Origin: Burkholderia singularis
Lineage (GTDB): Bacteria > Pseudomonadota > Gammaproteobacteria > Burkholderiales > Burkholderiaceae
DNA length: 64,000 nucleotides
Direction: 5' to 3'
NCBI RefSeq assembly: GCF_900176645.1
Contig: NZ_FXAN01000039.1
Location: 23,675 to 87,674 of the forward strand
The notes beneath the pieces are model-generated. The model was given only the letters and a program-made list of their open reading frames with translations. It did no database searches and had not been told where the DNA came from. This document shows, one piece after another, positions 41,431-50,273 of the stretch. A program made the translations under genes and the position numbers. Each line of letters begins with the position of its first letter. The stretch's first letter is position 1.

Positions 41431-42237
41431 TCATGCCCAGCCGCCGTCGACGACGATGTCCTGCGCGGTGATCATCCGGCTATCGTCGGCGGCAAGAAAG
41501 AGCGCCATTCTGGCGAGATCGTCGGGCAGCAGCTCGGCGTCCAGACACTGCCCCGCCTTGATCGCCGCGCGCCCCGCATCGTCGAGCCAAAGCCGGCGCT
41601 GCTTGTCGGTCATCACCCAGCCCGGCACCAGCGTATTGACGCGAATGCCGAATGGTCCAAGTTCGCGGGCGAGCCCGCGTGTCAAACCCTGCACCGCCGC
41701 CTTCGCAATCGCGTAGACCGGATAGCCGCCGTTCTTCAGCATCCAGCCGATCGAACCCAGATTGACAATCGAGCCGCCCCCTGCGCGCTTCATGTCGTCG
41801 ATCACCGCCTGCGCGGCAAAGAACTGATGACGCAGATTCACCGCGATGCCAGCGTCGAACGACTCGGGCGTGACGGCGTCGATCGCATGGCGCGCGTCAT
41901 TCGCCGCATTGTTGATGAGCGTCGTGATCGGGCCGATGCGCGCGCGGACCGTGTCGATCGCATCACGCAGCGCGCCGATGTCGGTGACGTCGCATGCGAC
42001 GAACACCGGCGCGTGCGCGGCATGCGCAAGCCGGGCGGCGAGCGCGTGGCCCGCTTGCGCATCGAGATCGACGAACGCGACGCGCGCACGCTGCCGCACG
42101 AACTGCTCGACGAACGACGCACCGATTCCGGTCGCGCCGCCCGTGATCAGCACGGTGCGCTGCGCGAGGCTCGGATAGCTCGCGTCGCGCCGATGGCCCG
42201 CGTCGTGTGCTTCGGGTTCCGAACGGTCGACATTCAT
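41431..42237 (-). CDS. Short-chain dehydrogenase/reductase, probable sugar 1-dehydrogenase
   Basis: A 268-residue classical SDR. TGGATGIG (32-39) binds the nucleotide and D58 in FVDLD favours NAD. NNAAN (109-113) and the catalytic set S162, Y175, K179 (YPVYAIAKA) are intact. The protein ends VVDGGWA. Position in the operon, between the AraH-type permease and the aldose epimerase, suggests oxidation of D-galactose or L-arabinose to the lactone, like SDR-type galactose/arabinose dehydrogenases of related bacteria. Start ATG at 42237; the frame to 43047 is a shadow over araH. Substrate is inferred from context. Confidence 0.85.
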   Translation of the reverse strand: MNVDRSEPEAHDAGHRRDASYPSLAQRTVLITGGATGIGASFVEQFVRQRARVAFVDLDAQAGHALAARLAHAAHAPVFVACDVTDIGALRDAIDTVRARIGPITTLINNAANDARHAIDAVTPESFDAGIAVNLRHQFFAAQAVIDDMKRAGGGSIVNLGSIGWMLKNGGYPVYAIAKAAVQGLTRGLARELGPFGIRVNTLVPGWVMTDKQRRLWLDDAGRAAIKAGQCLDAELLPDDLARMALFLAADDSRMITAQDIVVDGGWA

Positions 42238-42272
42238 TTCGTCATCCTTGTCGTCATGATGTGCCGCGGCGC

Positions 42273-43277
42273 TCAATCGCGCGCGCCGCGATTCTTCAAC
42301 TGGTCGAGCAGCACAGCCGTCAGCAGAATCGCGCCGCGCACGAGATACTGGTAGAACGCATCGATATCGAGCAGGTTCATCACGTTTTCGACCGTGCCCA
42401 TGATCAGCACGCCGATCACGACGCCGGAGATCGTCGCGCGCCCGCCCGCGAGCGACACGCCGCCCAGCACGCACGCGGAGATCACGTTCAGCTCGAAGCC
42501 CTGCGCGGCGTTGGGCTGGCCGGACGTGATCCGCGACGCGAGAATCACGCCGGCGAGCGCCGTCACCGCGCCCTGAATCAGGAAGATATAGACGCGCGTG
42601 CGCTCGACGTTGATTCCCGCGAGCCGCGACGCTTCCGGATTGCCGCCGATCGCGAGCGTGTTGCGCCCATAGACGGTCTGGTTGAGCAACACGCCGAACA
42701 CGACGAAGCACACGAGCGTCACCCAGATCGGCAACGAAATCCCGGCGAACGTGAGCCCGCCGAGCGCGATGAACGTCTCCGACGATACCCCGACCGCCTG
42801 CCCTTTCGACACGATGAAACCCAGCCCGCGGACGATCTCCATCGTCGCGAGCGTCGTGATCAGCGCGTTGATCCGCAAATACGCGATCACCGCGCCGTTG
42901 ACGAAGCCGATTGCCGCGCCCGCGACCACGGCCGCGGCAATCGCGACGAACGTATTGTTGGTCGCGTTGAGCACGATCGCGCACAGCACGCCCGAGAACG
43001 CGACCGTCGAGCCGATCGACAAATCGAAATCGCGCGACGCGAGGCAAAACATCATCGTGCAGGCGACCATGCCGATCTGCGAGATCGACAGCGCAAGGCC
43101 GAGCATGTTGTCGATCGAGAAGAAGTGATCGACCGTCAGCGACATCACGACGAACATCGCCGCGAAGATCGCAACAAGGCTGTACTCGGCGATCTGCTGA
43201 CGCCAGCGCTGTTGCTCGCCGGCGCGCGCGATGCTCGCGGGCGGCGCGGCTTGTGGAAGATTCTCTCTGATTTGCAT
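42273..43277 (-). CDS. araH: Sugar ABC transporter permease, AraH-like
   Basis: Inner-membrane permease of 334 residues with 8 to 10 hydrophobic segments in the RbsC/AraH/XylH family. Blocks include MFCLASRDFDLSIGS, AVAGAAIGFVNG-like AGAAIGFVNGAVIAYL, and NVISACVLGGVSLAGGRATI, the conserved coupling region. The ATG at 43277 follows AGAGGAG. It forms one importer with the ATPase and binding protein upstream. The symbol rests on the AraF-like binding protein; the sugar could be D-galactose as well as L-arabinose. Confidence 0.85.
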   Translation of the reverse strand: MQIRENLPQAAPPASIARAGEQQRWRQQIAEYSLVAIFAAMFVVMSLTVDHFFSIDNMLGLALSISQIGMVACTMMFCLASRDFDLSIGSTVAFSGVLCAIVLNATNNTFVAIAAAVVAGAAIGFVNGAVIAYLRINALITTLATMEIVRGLGFIVSKGQAVGVSSETFIALGGLTFAGISLPIWVTLVCFVVFGVLLNQTVYGRNTLAIGGNPEASRLAGINVERTRVYIFLIQGAVTALAGVILASRITSGQPNAAQGFELNVISACVLGGVSLAGGRATISGVVIGVLIMGTVENVMNLLDIDAFYQYLVRGAILLTAVLLDQLKNRGARD

Positions 43278-43359
43278 GTGGTTTGCTCCTCTGCAGGCGG
43301 CAGTTTCGCCGCCGTTGTCTACCTTCGGCTCACCGGGCTGCGCATCGCGGTGTTTCCCG

Positions 43360-44892
43360 TCATGCCGCGCGCGCCGCGCCGCCCTGCGGCAACGCAAGAT
43401 TGAGCACTGCCTCTTCGGTGGCGCTCGCGCGCGCCAGCTCGCCCGCGATGCGCCCTTCGCGCATCACGACGATCCGGTCCGACACGCCGAGCACCTCCGG
43501 CAATTCCGACGACACCATCACGATCGCGCAGCCGCGCTGCGCAAGCGCGTAGATCACGCCGTAGATCTCGTGCTTCGCGCCGACGTCGATGCCGCGCGTC
43601 GGCTCGTCGAGAATCACGACCTTCAGATCCGGCTCGGCAAGCCAGCGCGCGAGAATCGCCTTTTGTTGATTGCCGCCCGACAAAAAGCGGATCTTCTGCC
43701 GGCGGTTAGGGGTCTTGATCTTCAGCATGTCGATGAAACGCTCGGCGGTTTCGGCCTCGCGCTTGCGATCGAGAAACAGGCCCGCGCGCAGCGTATGCCG
43801 CCGGCAACTGATATTGATGTTCTCGGCAACCGACGCCTGCGCAACGATCCCCTCCTCCTTGCGATCCTCCGGGCACAGCACGATCCCGTGGCGGATCGCG
43901 TCGCGCGTCGAGCGAATGTCGAGCGGCTTGCCGTCGAGCGCGAGCGTGCCGCCCGTTTTGCGATCCGCGCCGTAGATCACGCGCATCAGCTCGCTGCGCC
44001 CCGCGCCGACGAGCCCGAAAAAGCCGACGATCTCGCCCGCGCGCACGTCGAAGTCCGCGCCCGCGCTCAGCGCGCCGCCCGCAAGCGCATTCACCGACAA
44101 GCGCACGTCACCGAGCGCGCGCGGCGCATAGTGATAGATGTCGCTGATCTCGCGGCCCACCATTTGCCGCACGAGCGTCTCGCGCGGCACGTCGGCGAGC
44201 GACGCATGCGAGGCCACCTGCCGGCCGTCGCGAAAGATCGTGCAGGCGTCGCAGAGCCGGTAGATCTCGTCCATCCGGTGGGAGATATAGATGAGCGCGC
44301 GGCCGTCGCGGCGCAGATCGTCGACGAGTTTGAACAGCACCTCGGTCTCGCGGTGCGACAGCGAGCTGGTTGGCTCGTCGAGCGCGATCACGCGCGCGTT
44401 GCGCAGCAGCGCCTTGCAGATCTCGACCATCTGGCGCGCGCCGATCGACAGCTGCCGCAGCTTCGCGTTCGGATCGAGATCGACGCCCATCGCCGCGAGC
44501 CGCTCGCGCACGAAACGTAGCGCATCGCGCTTCTTGACCCAGCCGAGCGTTTGCGGCAACCGGCCAAGCAGCAGGTTCTCCGCGACCGTCAGATCGGGCA
44601 CGTACTGCAATTCCTGATGAATCACCGCGATGCCCGCCGCGATCGACGCCGCCGCGCTCGAAAAGCGCATCGCGCGGCCATCGACCAGCACGCTGCCCGA
44701 ATCCGGCTGATATTCGCCGCCGAGAATCTTGAGCAGCGTCGATTTGCCCGCGCCGTTCTCGCCCATCAAACCATGCACCTGCCCCGCGCGCACGTCGAAC
44801 GAGATACCGTCGAGCGCGCGCACGCCGGGAAAGACCTTGCCAATATTGTCGAAACGCAGTACCGCTGCCACGTCGCCTCCGTCTGCCGCCAT
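43360..44892 (-). CDS. araG: Sugar ABC transporter ATPase with two nucleotide-binding domains, AraG-like
   Basis: Drives sugar import by ATP hydrolysis. It has 510 residues with tandem ABC domains. The first has Walker [10 protein letters not shown] (44-52), signature LSIGARQM and Walker [13 protein letters not shown]. The second has a degenerate Walker A ([10 protein letters not shown]), signature LSGGNQQK and Walker [13 protein letters not shown], the usual asymmetry of RbsA/AraG/MglA. Start ATG at 44892 ([14 protein letters not shown]), with a weak ribosome binding site; the frame to 44949 is open. It is 79 bp after araF. Confidence 0.9.
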   Translation of the reverse strand: MAADGGDVAAVLRFDNIGKVFPGVRALDGISFDVRAGQVHGLMGENGAGKSTLLKILGGEYQPDSGSVLVDGRAMRFSSAAASIAAGIAVIHQELQYVPDLTVAENLLLGRLPQTLGWVKKRDALRFVRERLAAMGVDLDPNAKLRQLSIGARQMVEICKALLRNARVIALDEPTSSLSHRETEVLFKLVDDLRRDGRALIYISHRMDEIYRLCDACTIFRDGRQVASHASLADVPRETLVRQMVGREISDIYHYAPRALGDVRLSVNALAGGALSAGADFDVRAGEIVGFFGLVGAGRSELMRVIYGADRKTGGTLALDGKPLDIRSTRDAIRHGIVLCPEDRKEEGIVAQASVAENINISCRRHTLRAGLFLDRKREAETAERFIDMLKIKTPNRRQKIRFLSGGNQQKAILARWLAEPDLKVVILDEPTRGIDVGAKHEIYGVIYALAQRGCAIVMVSSELPEVLGVSDRIVVMREGRIAGELARASATEEAVLNLALPQGGAARAA

Positions 44893-44971
44893 CCAATCAA
44901 TCGGATTGCCCCGTGCATTGCCGCCGCGCCGAGCCGCGCGCGACGGCAATGCTCACCGCGCCGCGCGGCGC

Positions 44972-45967
44972 TTACTTCGCGGCAAGCCCCATCGTCTCGC
45001 GCACCTGGCCGACGTTGTCGCGCGTCGCGAGCATGCCGGTCGTGAGCGTGAGCAGCGGCGGCGCCTTGCCTTGCGTAATCCACGCGTACATCAGCTCCGA
45101 CGTCTCCTCGCCATGCCGCTTCGGGCTGATGATCACGGTGCCGAAAAAGCCCGTCGGCTGCGGCTTCTTGAATTCGTTCAACGCCGAATCCGAGCCGCCG
45201 ATGCCGATGCCGATCATGTCGGCCGCCTTGAAGCCGCGCCCTTCGGCCGCGCGCACCGCGCCGAGCACCGCTTCGTCGTTCAGACCGTATGCGACCCAAT
45301 GCTTGAACTGCGGATGCTTGGTGAGCGCGATGTTCGCCGCGTTGAATGCGTTCTCGGTATCGGTTTTCGCCTGCGGCGCGGCAATCACGTTCGCCTTCGG
45401 AAAGCCCGCCGCGACGAGCGCGTCGGTCGCGCCCGCCGTGCGATCGTGCGCGGTCGGCAATTGCTCATACGTGATGTCGATCGCGCCGACGTCGTTGACG
45501 TTCCAGCCGCGCTTCTTGATCTCGGCCGCGATGCCGTTGCCGACCTGCTTGCCGATGTCGTAAGCGGAAATGCCCATGTGCGGCACCGATTCGATCGGCT
45601 TGCCGCCGCCGTCAACGAGACGATCGTCCACGGTCATCATCTTCAGATTGTGCGACTTCGCTTTCGCGACGATGCCCGGCCCGAGCTTCACGTCGGGCGT
45701 GCAAATGACGAAGCCTTGCGCTTTCTGCGCGGCGAGATTGTCGATCGCGCTCATCACCTTTTCGCCGGAAGGCGCGCCGATCTTCACGAGCGTAAAGCCC
45801 TTGTTTTTCGCGGCAAGCTCGGCGAATTTCCACTCATCCTGAAACCACGGCTCTTCCGGTTGCTTGACGAGAAAGCCGATCTTCACCGGGTCCGCCGCGT
45901 GCACCGGTGCGCCTGCTGCCGCGGCCATCGCGGCCGCCGCCAACGTGATGAACATTCTGCGTTTCAT
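44972..45967 (-). CDS. araF: Periplasmic sugar-binding protein, AraF-like
   Basis: Periplasmic ligand-binding protein of 331 residues with a signal peptide cleaved near A24 (PVHA-ADP). The mature protein opens VKIGFLVKQPEEPWFQDEWKFAE, nearly the same as E. coli arabinose-binding protein AraF, and FVICTPDVKLGPGIVAKA also matches. This supports L-arabinose/D-galactose-type ligands. The ATG at 45967 has AGGAGA. In the same operon lie D-galactonate genes (dgoK, dgoA), so D-galactose may be the physiological substrate; AraF-type proteins can bind both. Confidence 0.9.
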   Translation of the reverse strand: MKRRMFITLAAAAMAAAAGAPVHAADPVKIGFLVKQPEEPWFQDEWKFAELAAKNKGFTLVKIGAPSGEKVMSAIDNLAAQKAQGFVICTPDVKLGPGIVAKAKSHNLKMMTVDDRLVDGGGKPIESVPHMGISAYDIGKQVGNGIAAEIKKRGWNVNDVGAIDITYEQLPTAHDRTAGATDALVAAGFPKANVIAAPQAKTDTENAFNAANIALTKHPQFKHWVAYGLNDEAVLGAVRAAEGRGFKAADMIGIGIGGSDSALNEFKKPQPTGFFGTVIISPKRHGEETSELMYAWITQGKAPPLLTLTTGMLATRDNVGQVRETMGLAAK

Positions 45968-46092
45968 GTTGCTTGTCTCCTGATTGTCTCCGTCGACGGA
46001 GTGCCGGCTGCTTCATTGTCCCGACGCGGCGCGTGCAGCCGTCGCGCGCCGCGTTCGCGCACCGTCCGCCGGAGCGGACGTGCGCGAGCGAA

Positions 46093-46872
46093 TCAGTCGT
46101 GATACAGCGTCGCTCGGCCGCCGTCGATCGTGATGCAAGTCGCGTTGATGAACGGCGCCTCGTCCGAAGCGAGGAATACCGCGGTCATCGCGACTTCGTC
46201 GGGGCGGCCGATCCGCTTCATCGGCGAAAGCGCAAGCGTTTGCTGCCGCGCCATCGCCGGATCGGGTTGCGCGTCCCACCAATCGCGCGTCGCCTGCGTT
46301 TCGATGTAGCCCGGCGCGATCGCGTTCACGCGCACGTTGCGCGCCGCATACTCGATGCCGAGCGCGCGCGTGAGACCCAACACGCCATGTTTGGCGACCG
46401 GGTACGGAAAGCATCCCGGGATGATCTTGAACGCATGCGTCGACGCGATATTGACAATGCTGCCGCGCCCGCGCTCGACCATGCCCGGCAGCGCCGCGCG
46501 GCAGCCGTTCCATACGCCGTCGAGATCGACCGAAAGGCAGCGGCGCCACGCGTCGTCCGCAAGCGTGAGCGGATCGTCGAACACGTTGATGCCGGCATTG
46601 TTGACGAGCACGTCGAGCGGGCCGAACAGCCGCTGCGCATCGGCGCACGCAGCCGTTATCGACTCTGCCTGCGTCACGTCGGTCTGCACCGCCAGCACGC
46701 GCGCGCCGGCAACGTCGCATTCGATCTCGCCGGCCGTCTCGCGAGCAAGCGCGACATCGAGTTCCGCCAGCACCACCGCAGCGCCTTCTCGCGCAAACGC
46801 ATGAGCGATCGCCGCGCCGATGCCGCGCCCCGCGCCCGTCACGAGCGCGACCTTGCCCGCGAGCCTATTCAC
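46093..46872 (-). CDS. Short-chain dehydrogenase/reductase in sugar operon
   Basis: A 259-residue classical SDR with TGAGRGIG (12-19), NNAGI (91-95) and the catalytic residues S144, Y157 and K161 (YPVAK). E37 after the second strand (LAELD) suggests NAD. Its start is GTG at 46872, overlapping the dgoA stop (GTGA), so translation is coupled. It may oxidise the sugar or a later intermediate such as a deoxy-sugar acid. Having two distinct SDRs in one operon suggests two oxidation steps or two sugars. Substrate unknown. Confidence 0.85.
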   Translation of the reverse strand: MNRLAGKVALVTGAGRGIGAAIAHAFAREGAAVVLAELDVALARETAGEIECDVAGARVLAVQTDVTQAESITAACADAQRLFGPLDVLVNNAGINVFDDPLTLADDAWRRCLSVDLDGVWNGCRAALPGMVERGRGSIVNIASTHAFKIIPGCFPYPVAKHGVLGLTRALGIEYAARNVRVNAIAPGYIETQATRDWWDAQPDPAMARQQTLALSPMKRIGRPDEVAMTAVFLASDEAPFINATCITIDGGRATLYHD

Positions 46873-47561
46873 CGCGCCGCTCCGTTGCGCGCGATCTGCC
46901 ATCCATTGACGAACGCCTGCGCGCGCGTCGCGGTAACAGCGCTCGGCTGCCCCGGCGCATACAGCGCCGAGCCGATTCCGAAGCCGCTTGCACCGGCCGC
47001 GAGATACGCGCCCATGTTGTCGGGCGCGACTCCCCCGACCGGCACGATCGGCACCCGTGCATCGATCACCGCCCGCCATGCCTTGAGCGTCACCGGCCCG
47101 AGCTGTTCGGCGGGAAACATCTTCAATACGTCGGCGCCGCTTGCGAGCGCGGCGAACGCTTCGGTCGGCGTCGCGACGCCGGGCGCGCACGCGATATCGA
47201 GCGCTTTCGCACGGCGCACGACCTGCGCATCCGCATGCGGCATCACGATCAGGTTGCCGCCCGCGCGCGCGACTTCATCGACATACTCGGCGCGCAGCAC
47301 GGTGCCCGCGCCGACGATCGCATCAGCGGGCAGCGCTGCGCGCAAGACGGCGATGCTGTCGAACGGATCGGGCGAATTGAGCGGCACCTCGACGATTCGA
47401 AAGCCGGCGTCGTAAAGTGCCGCGCCATGCGCGGCCACCTCGGCTGGTGTGATGCCGCGCAGGATCGCCACCAGCGGACATTCGGCAAGCGCGCGCATCA
47501 GGCCGCGATGCGGCTCGTATGGCGCGGGAAAGCGATATTTTTCAGCATCCATCTGCGACAT
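46869..47561 (-). CDS. dgoA: 2-dehydro-3-deoxy-6-phosphogalactonate aldolase
   Basis: Cleaves KDPGal to pyruvate and glyceraldehyde 3-phosphate (DeLey-Doudoroff galactose pathway). It has 230 residues of the KDPG/KDPGal aldolase family. The Schiff-base lysine is K147 in VLKMFPAEQLGP and the catalytic glutamate E58 in VEVPLNSPDP; the LNSP variant separates DgoA from Eda (LRT). GGAGGAA abuts the ATG at 47561, so the ATG at 47552 with normal spacing is an alternative start. It overlaps the next SDR by 4 bp and follows dgoK. Confidence 0.92.
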   Translation of the reverse strand: MSQMDAEKYRFPAPYEPHRGLMRALAECPLVAILRGITPAEVAAHGAALYDAGFRIVEVPLNSPDPFDSIAVLRAALPADAIVGAGTVLRAEYVDEVARAGGNLIVMPHADAQVVRRAKALDIACAPGVATPTEAFAALASGADVLKMFPAEQLGPVTLKAWRAVIDARVPIVPVGGVAPDNMGAYLAAGASGFGIGSALYAPGQPSAVTATRAQAFVNGWQIARNGAAR

Positions 47562-47603
47562 TTCCTCCAGCGGTCCAGTCCATCGGCTCGCGTGCGGCTT
47601 GGC

Positions 47604-48620
47604 TTATGACGGCCGGCGAAGCCGCGCGGCCGCCATGCCGACCAGTCCGGCCCGCGTCGCAATGCACCACAGGCCGCGCTCGGCCGCCTGCTCGACGGCG
47701 CGCGCGCCGTCGCAATCGAATGCCGCGAGCGCGCGCAGATAGCGTTCGCACAACGCGCTCGCGCCGACGATACGCGGCGCGAGCGACGCCAGCGACGCGC
47801 CCTGCTTCGCGAGCAGCACGTCGAGCGCGCTCAGTTCGTGACCGATCAGCAGTCCGGACAGATAATCGCCTTGCGCGCGCGGCGTAAGCCGGCCGGTCAA
47901 TCCAAGCGTGCGCGTGCTGAACAATGTCGCGAGCAAACCCTCGTCGCGCCTGCCGCGGGCGGTGCGCACGCCGCGACCGAACGCGTCCCAATCGGCGCCG
48001 TCCGACGGCTGCATCGTGCGGCCGAGAATCGTGTGCTCGCGCAATGCCGCGTACAGCTCGCCCGTCATATAAGTGCGGAACCACTCGATCCGGCCGTCGC
48101 ACACCCACGCCCATTTCGCATGCGTGCCGGGTAGGCCGATCAACGCGCCTGGGCGAGCGAGCGCGAGCGACGGCTCGGCGGCGAGCGCGCCGACGATCTG
48201 CGTCTCCTCGCCGCGCATCACGTCCGGCAGATCGCCCGGCGACAGTGCGCCCGGCACGATCGCAAGCGTTGCGCCGCGCACGGTCTTCACGCGCACGAGA
48301 CCCGCTGCGAATCCGTCGGCGGCGGCCGGCACCGGCACATACGGCGCCTCGCGCCATCCCTGCGCACTGCCAACCATCCCGGATGCGAGCGCCGGCACAT
48401 CCGGCTTGCGATCGAGCCATGCGCCGCACGCACGCTCGAACGCCTCATCGAACACCTGCGGCGCCCGTGTTCCGTCTGCGCCTCCCGGCAGGCTCATCAC
48501 GCCCGCCGCGTCGGTTCGCGTATCGAGCACGGAGCCGTCAACGGCGAACAGATACGCGCGCAGCGACGTGGTCCCCCAATCGAGCCCGATCAGCGCGGGC
48601 GTATCCCAGGCCGCCGTCAT
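47604..48620 (-). CDS. dgoK: 2-dehydro-3-deoxygalactonokinase
   Basis: Phosphorylates 2-keto-3-deoxygalactonate, providing the DgoA substrate. It has 338 residues of the DgoK family within the ASKHA kinase fold. The N-terminal phosphate loop is LIGLDWGTTSLRAYL (about 10-24). SGMVGSAQGWREAPYVP and GLPGTHAKWAWV are family blocks. Its ATG overlaps the iclR stop (ATGA). Order iclR-dgoK-dgoA is common in galactonate clusters; dgoD (galactonate dehydratase) is not in the window. Confidence 0.93.
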   Translation of the reverse strand: MTAAWDTPALIGLDWGTTSLRAYLFAVDGSVLDTRTDAAGVMSLPGGADGTRAPQVFDEAFERACGAWLDRKPDVPALASGMVGSAQGWREAPYVPVPAAADGFAAGLVRVKTVRGATLAIVPGALSPGDLPDVMRGEETQIVGALAAEPSLALARPGALIGLPGTHAKWAWVCDGRIEWFRTYMTGELYAALREHTILGRTMQPSDGADWDAFGRGVRTARGRRDEGLLATLFSTRTLGLTGRLTPRAQGDYLSGLLIGHELSALDVLLAKQGASLASLAPRIVGASALCERYLRALAAFDCDGARAVEQAAERGLWCIATRAGLVGMAAARLRRPS

Positions 48621-49525
48621 CGCTTGATCCGGCGCGTGGCTTGCGGCGCGCTCCAGCCGAGATCGGCCGAAATCGCACGCGCGGTCCGATGCACGAGCGG
48701 CACCAGCTCGTTCATCCGGTCAAGCGACATATAAGGAATCGTGCTCGCGACCGACAGGCCGGCGACGATCGCCCCCGACGCGTCGCGCACGGGTGCCGCG
48801 ACGCAACGAATCGACGTTTCGTTCTCCTCGAGATCGAACGTGTAGCCGCCCGCCGCGTAATGGGCCATACGTTGCAGGAACGTGCCAACGTCGGGCCGAC
48901 GGTCGGGCTTGAAATTCACGCCCGACAGAGCGCGCTTTGCCGCTTCGAACAGCGTGCGCCACATGTCGGGATCAAGATCGAGCATCAGCGCCTTGCCTAT
49001 GCCGGTCGACGCGAGCGGCATCCGATGACCGATCCGCGAGCGCATCTCGAGGCCGCGCGTGCCGGGAATTTTGTCGATGTAGAGCACGTCGTCGCCGTCG
49101 CGCACCCCCAGATGAATCGTGTCGAGCGTCGCTTGAGCGAGCGCGTCGAGATGCGGGCGGGCGACCGCCGTAAGCGGCATCTGTTCGAGCGCGATCGTGC
49201 CGAGCTCGATCAGTTTCGGGCCGAGCAAATAGCCGCCCTGCACCTGGCGCAGATAACGCGCCTGCGCGAGGCTGCTCACGAGCCGGTGCGTCGTACTGCG
49301 GGTCGTGCCGAGCGCGGCGGCGATCGCACGCATGTCGCGCGCGCCGCCGGCCACCGCTTCTAGAATCGCCAGCCCGCGCAGCAGCGTCTGCGTGCCCGCC
49401 TGCTGAGCGGCGAGATCGAGCGGCGTGCCGGTTGCGCCGATGCTGTCCGCAAGTGCGGCATCGGGCGTCGCGCAATGCGCATCGGGCGTGTCGTTCAGGG
49501 CAAGCGTCATGGGCAATTTGTTCAT
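48617..49525 (-). CDS. IclR-family transcriptional regulator of the sugar operon
   Basis: A regulator of about 302 residues. An IclR helix-turn-helix lies near residues 45-105 (ILEAVAGGARDMRAIAAALGTTRSTTHRLVSSL). A GAF-like effector domain follows (SRIGHRMPLASTGIGKA, ENETSIRCVAAPVRD). The N terminus is extended by some 40 residues. ATG at 49525 is chosen with GGAG upstream; 49510 and 49597 are also in frame. It is the first gene of the operon and overlaps dgoK by 4 bp. A long inverted repeat (49638-49668) ahead of it may be its operator. Effector probably a sugar acid, by analogy. Confidence 0.87.
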   Translation of the reverse strand: MNKLPMTLALNDTPDAHCATPDAALADSIGATGTPLDLAAQQAGTQTLLRGLAILEAVAGGARDMRAIAAALGTTRSTTHRLVSSLAQARYLRQVQGGYLLGPKLIELGTIALEQMPLTAVARPHLDALAQATLDTIHLGVRDGDDVLYIDKIPGTRGLEMRSRIGHRMPLASTGIGKALMLDLDPDMWRTLFEAAKRALSGVNFKPDRRPDVGTFLQRMAHYAAGGYTFDLEENETSIRCVAAPVRDASGAIVAGLSVASTIPYMSLDRMNELVPLVHRTARAISADLGWSAPQATRRIKR

Positions 49526-49637
49526 GATGCGATCAACTCCGGCAAACCGGATGGGCAAGCCCTCGGTCTCGCGAAGGCCACGCATCCGCCGAAGCATGTC
49601 GATGTGCTTCGGATTGTAGGGGGGGCAGTCGTGATAT

Positions 49638-49668
49638 CCAATATTTGAGTGTTTGTCTCATATATTGG
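49638..49668. promoter_or_regulatory. Putative IclR operator ahead of the sugar operon
   Basis: CCAATATTTGAG (49638-49649) and CTCATATATTGG (49657-49668) are inverted repeats with one mismatch and a 7-bp spacer. They lie about 115-145 bp upstream of the regulator start in an AT-rich pocket. Confidence 0.55.
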
Positions 49669-49704
49669 GAGATTCGTACGCCGTTGCATAACGGGGCGCG
49701 GATG

Positions 49705-49740
49705 AAAAAACGGGCCGAGCCGGTTGTCCGGCCAAGCCCG
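49705..49740 (-). terminator. Rho-independent terminator of the EF-hand gene
   Basis: Imperfect stem: CGGGC 49711-49715 with GCCCG 49736-49740, and GCCGG 49719-49723 with CCGGC 49728-49732. On the minus strand it is followed by six T. It lies 48 bp after the stop at 49788. Confidence 0.75.
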
Positions 49741-49787
49741 CTTGCCTATTGCCAGCTTCGCGCGCGTCGCGCAGTCGCTAGATGTGC

Positions 49788-50186
49788 TTATTGTCGCGTC
49801 GCGCTTTGCGACTGGAGATAGCGTTGCACGTCGGAAAACGACACGCGCCCCGTCCGGTTCACGTCGATCTGCTTGAAGTTCTTCGCGACATAGCCAAGGC
49901 CCGCAGCCTTCGCCTGCGCTTCAGTCAAACCTGCATTGCCGGCATCGGCCGCCGCGAACTGGCGCTGCAGCTTGCGCACGACCTGCGCGTGCAGTTCGTC
50001 GCCGGTGGTTTGCGTGCCGGCCGTCGGCTTGCGGGCGGCGGGCGGCACGTATGGATCGCCCAATTGTGCCTGCCCGTGGCGGGCCGGTTGCGTGTCACTT
50101 GCCGCTTGCTGGGCAAAAGCGGTTTGCGTCAGCGCGAAGCCCGCGGCGGCAAGCACCGTCCAGGCGACTAGCGATTGGATGTTCAT
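49788..50186 (-). CDS. Exported EF-hand domain protein
   Basis: A 132-residue protein with a signal peptide (cleavage near A25, TAFA-QQ), so periplasmic or secreted. Near the C terminus is a canonical calcium-binding EF-hand loop, DVNRTGRVSFSD at 108-119, with Asp at positions 1 and 12. A degenerate partner loop (DAGNAGLTEAQA, 81-92) precedes it. The part between signal and EF-hands is Pro/Thr/Gln-rich. It has its own terminator. Function unknown; calcium sensing or buffering outside the cytoplasm is plausible. Its neighbour is a carboxypeptidase, but no operon is evident (87 bp apart). Confidence 0.8.
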   Translation of the reverse strand: MNIQSLVAWTVLAAAGFALTQTAFAQQAASDTQPARHGQAQLGDPYVPPAARKPTAGTQTTGDELHAQVVRKLQRQFAAADAGNAGLTEAQAKAAGLGYVAKNFKQIDVNRTGRVSFSDVQRYLQSQSATRQ

Positions 50187-50273
50187 ATCAGCTCCGATCA
50201 GAAATGGGGTCGTCGTGGTCCGCCGCGCACGGCGCTCGAGCGCGCCTGCGCGACGGACATGGGCCAGCCGGCA

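Noticed and set aside
42238..43047. Upstream extension of the SDR at 41431
   Set aside because: It overlaps araH out of frame; the Arg/Asp-rich sequence is a shadow of the permease.
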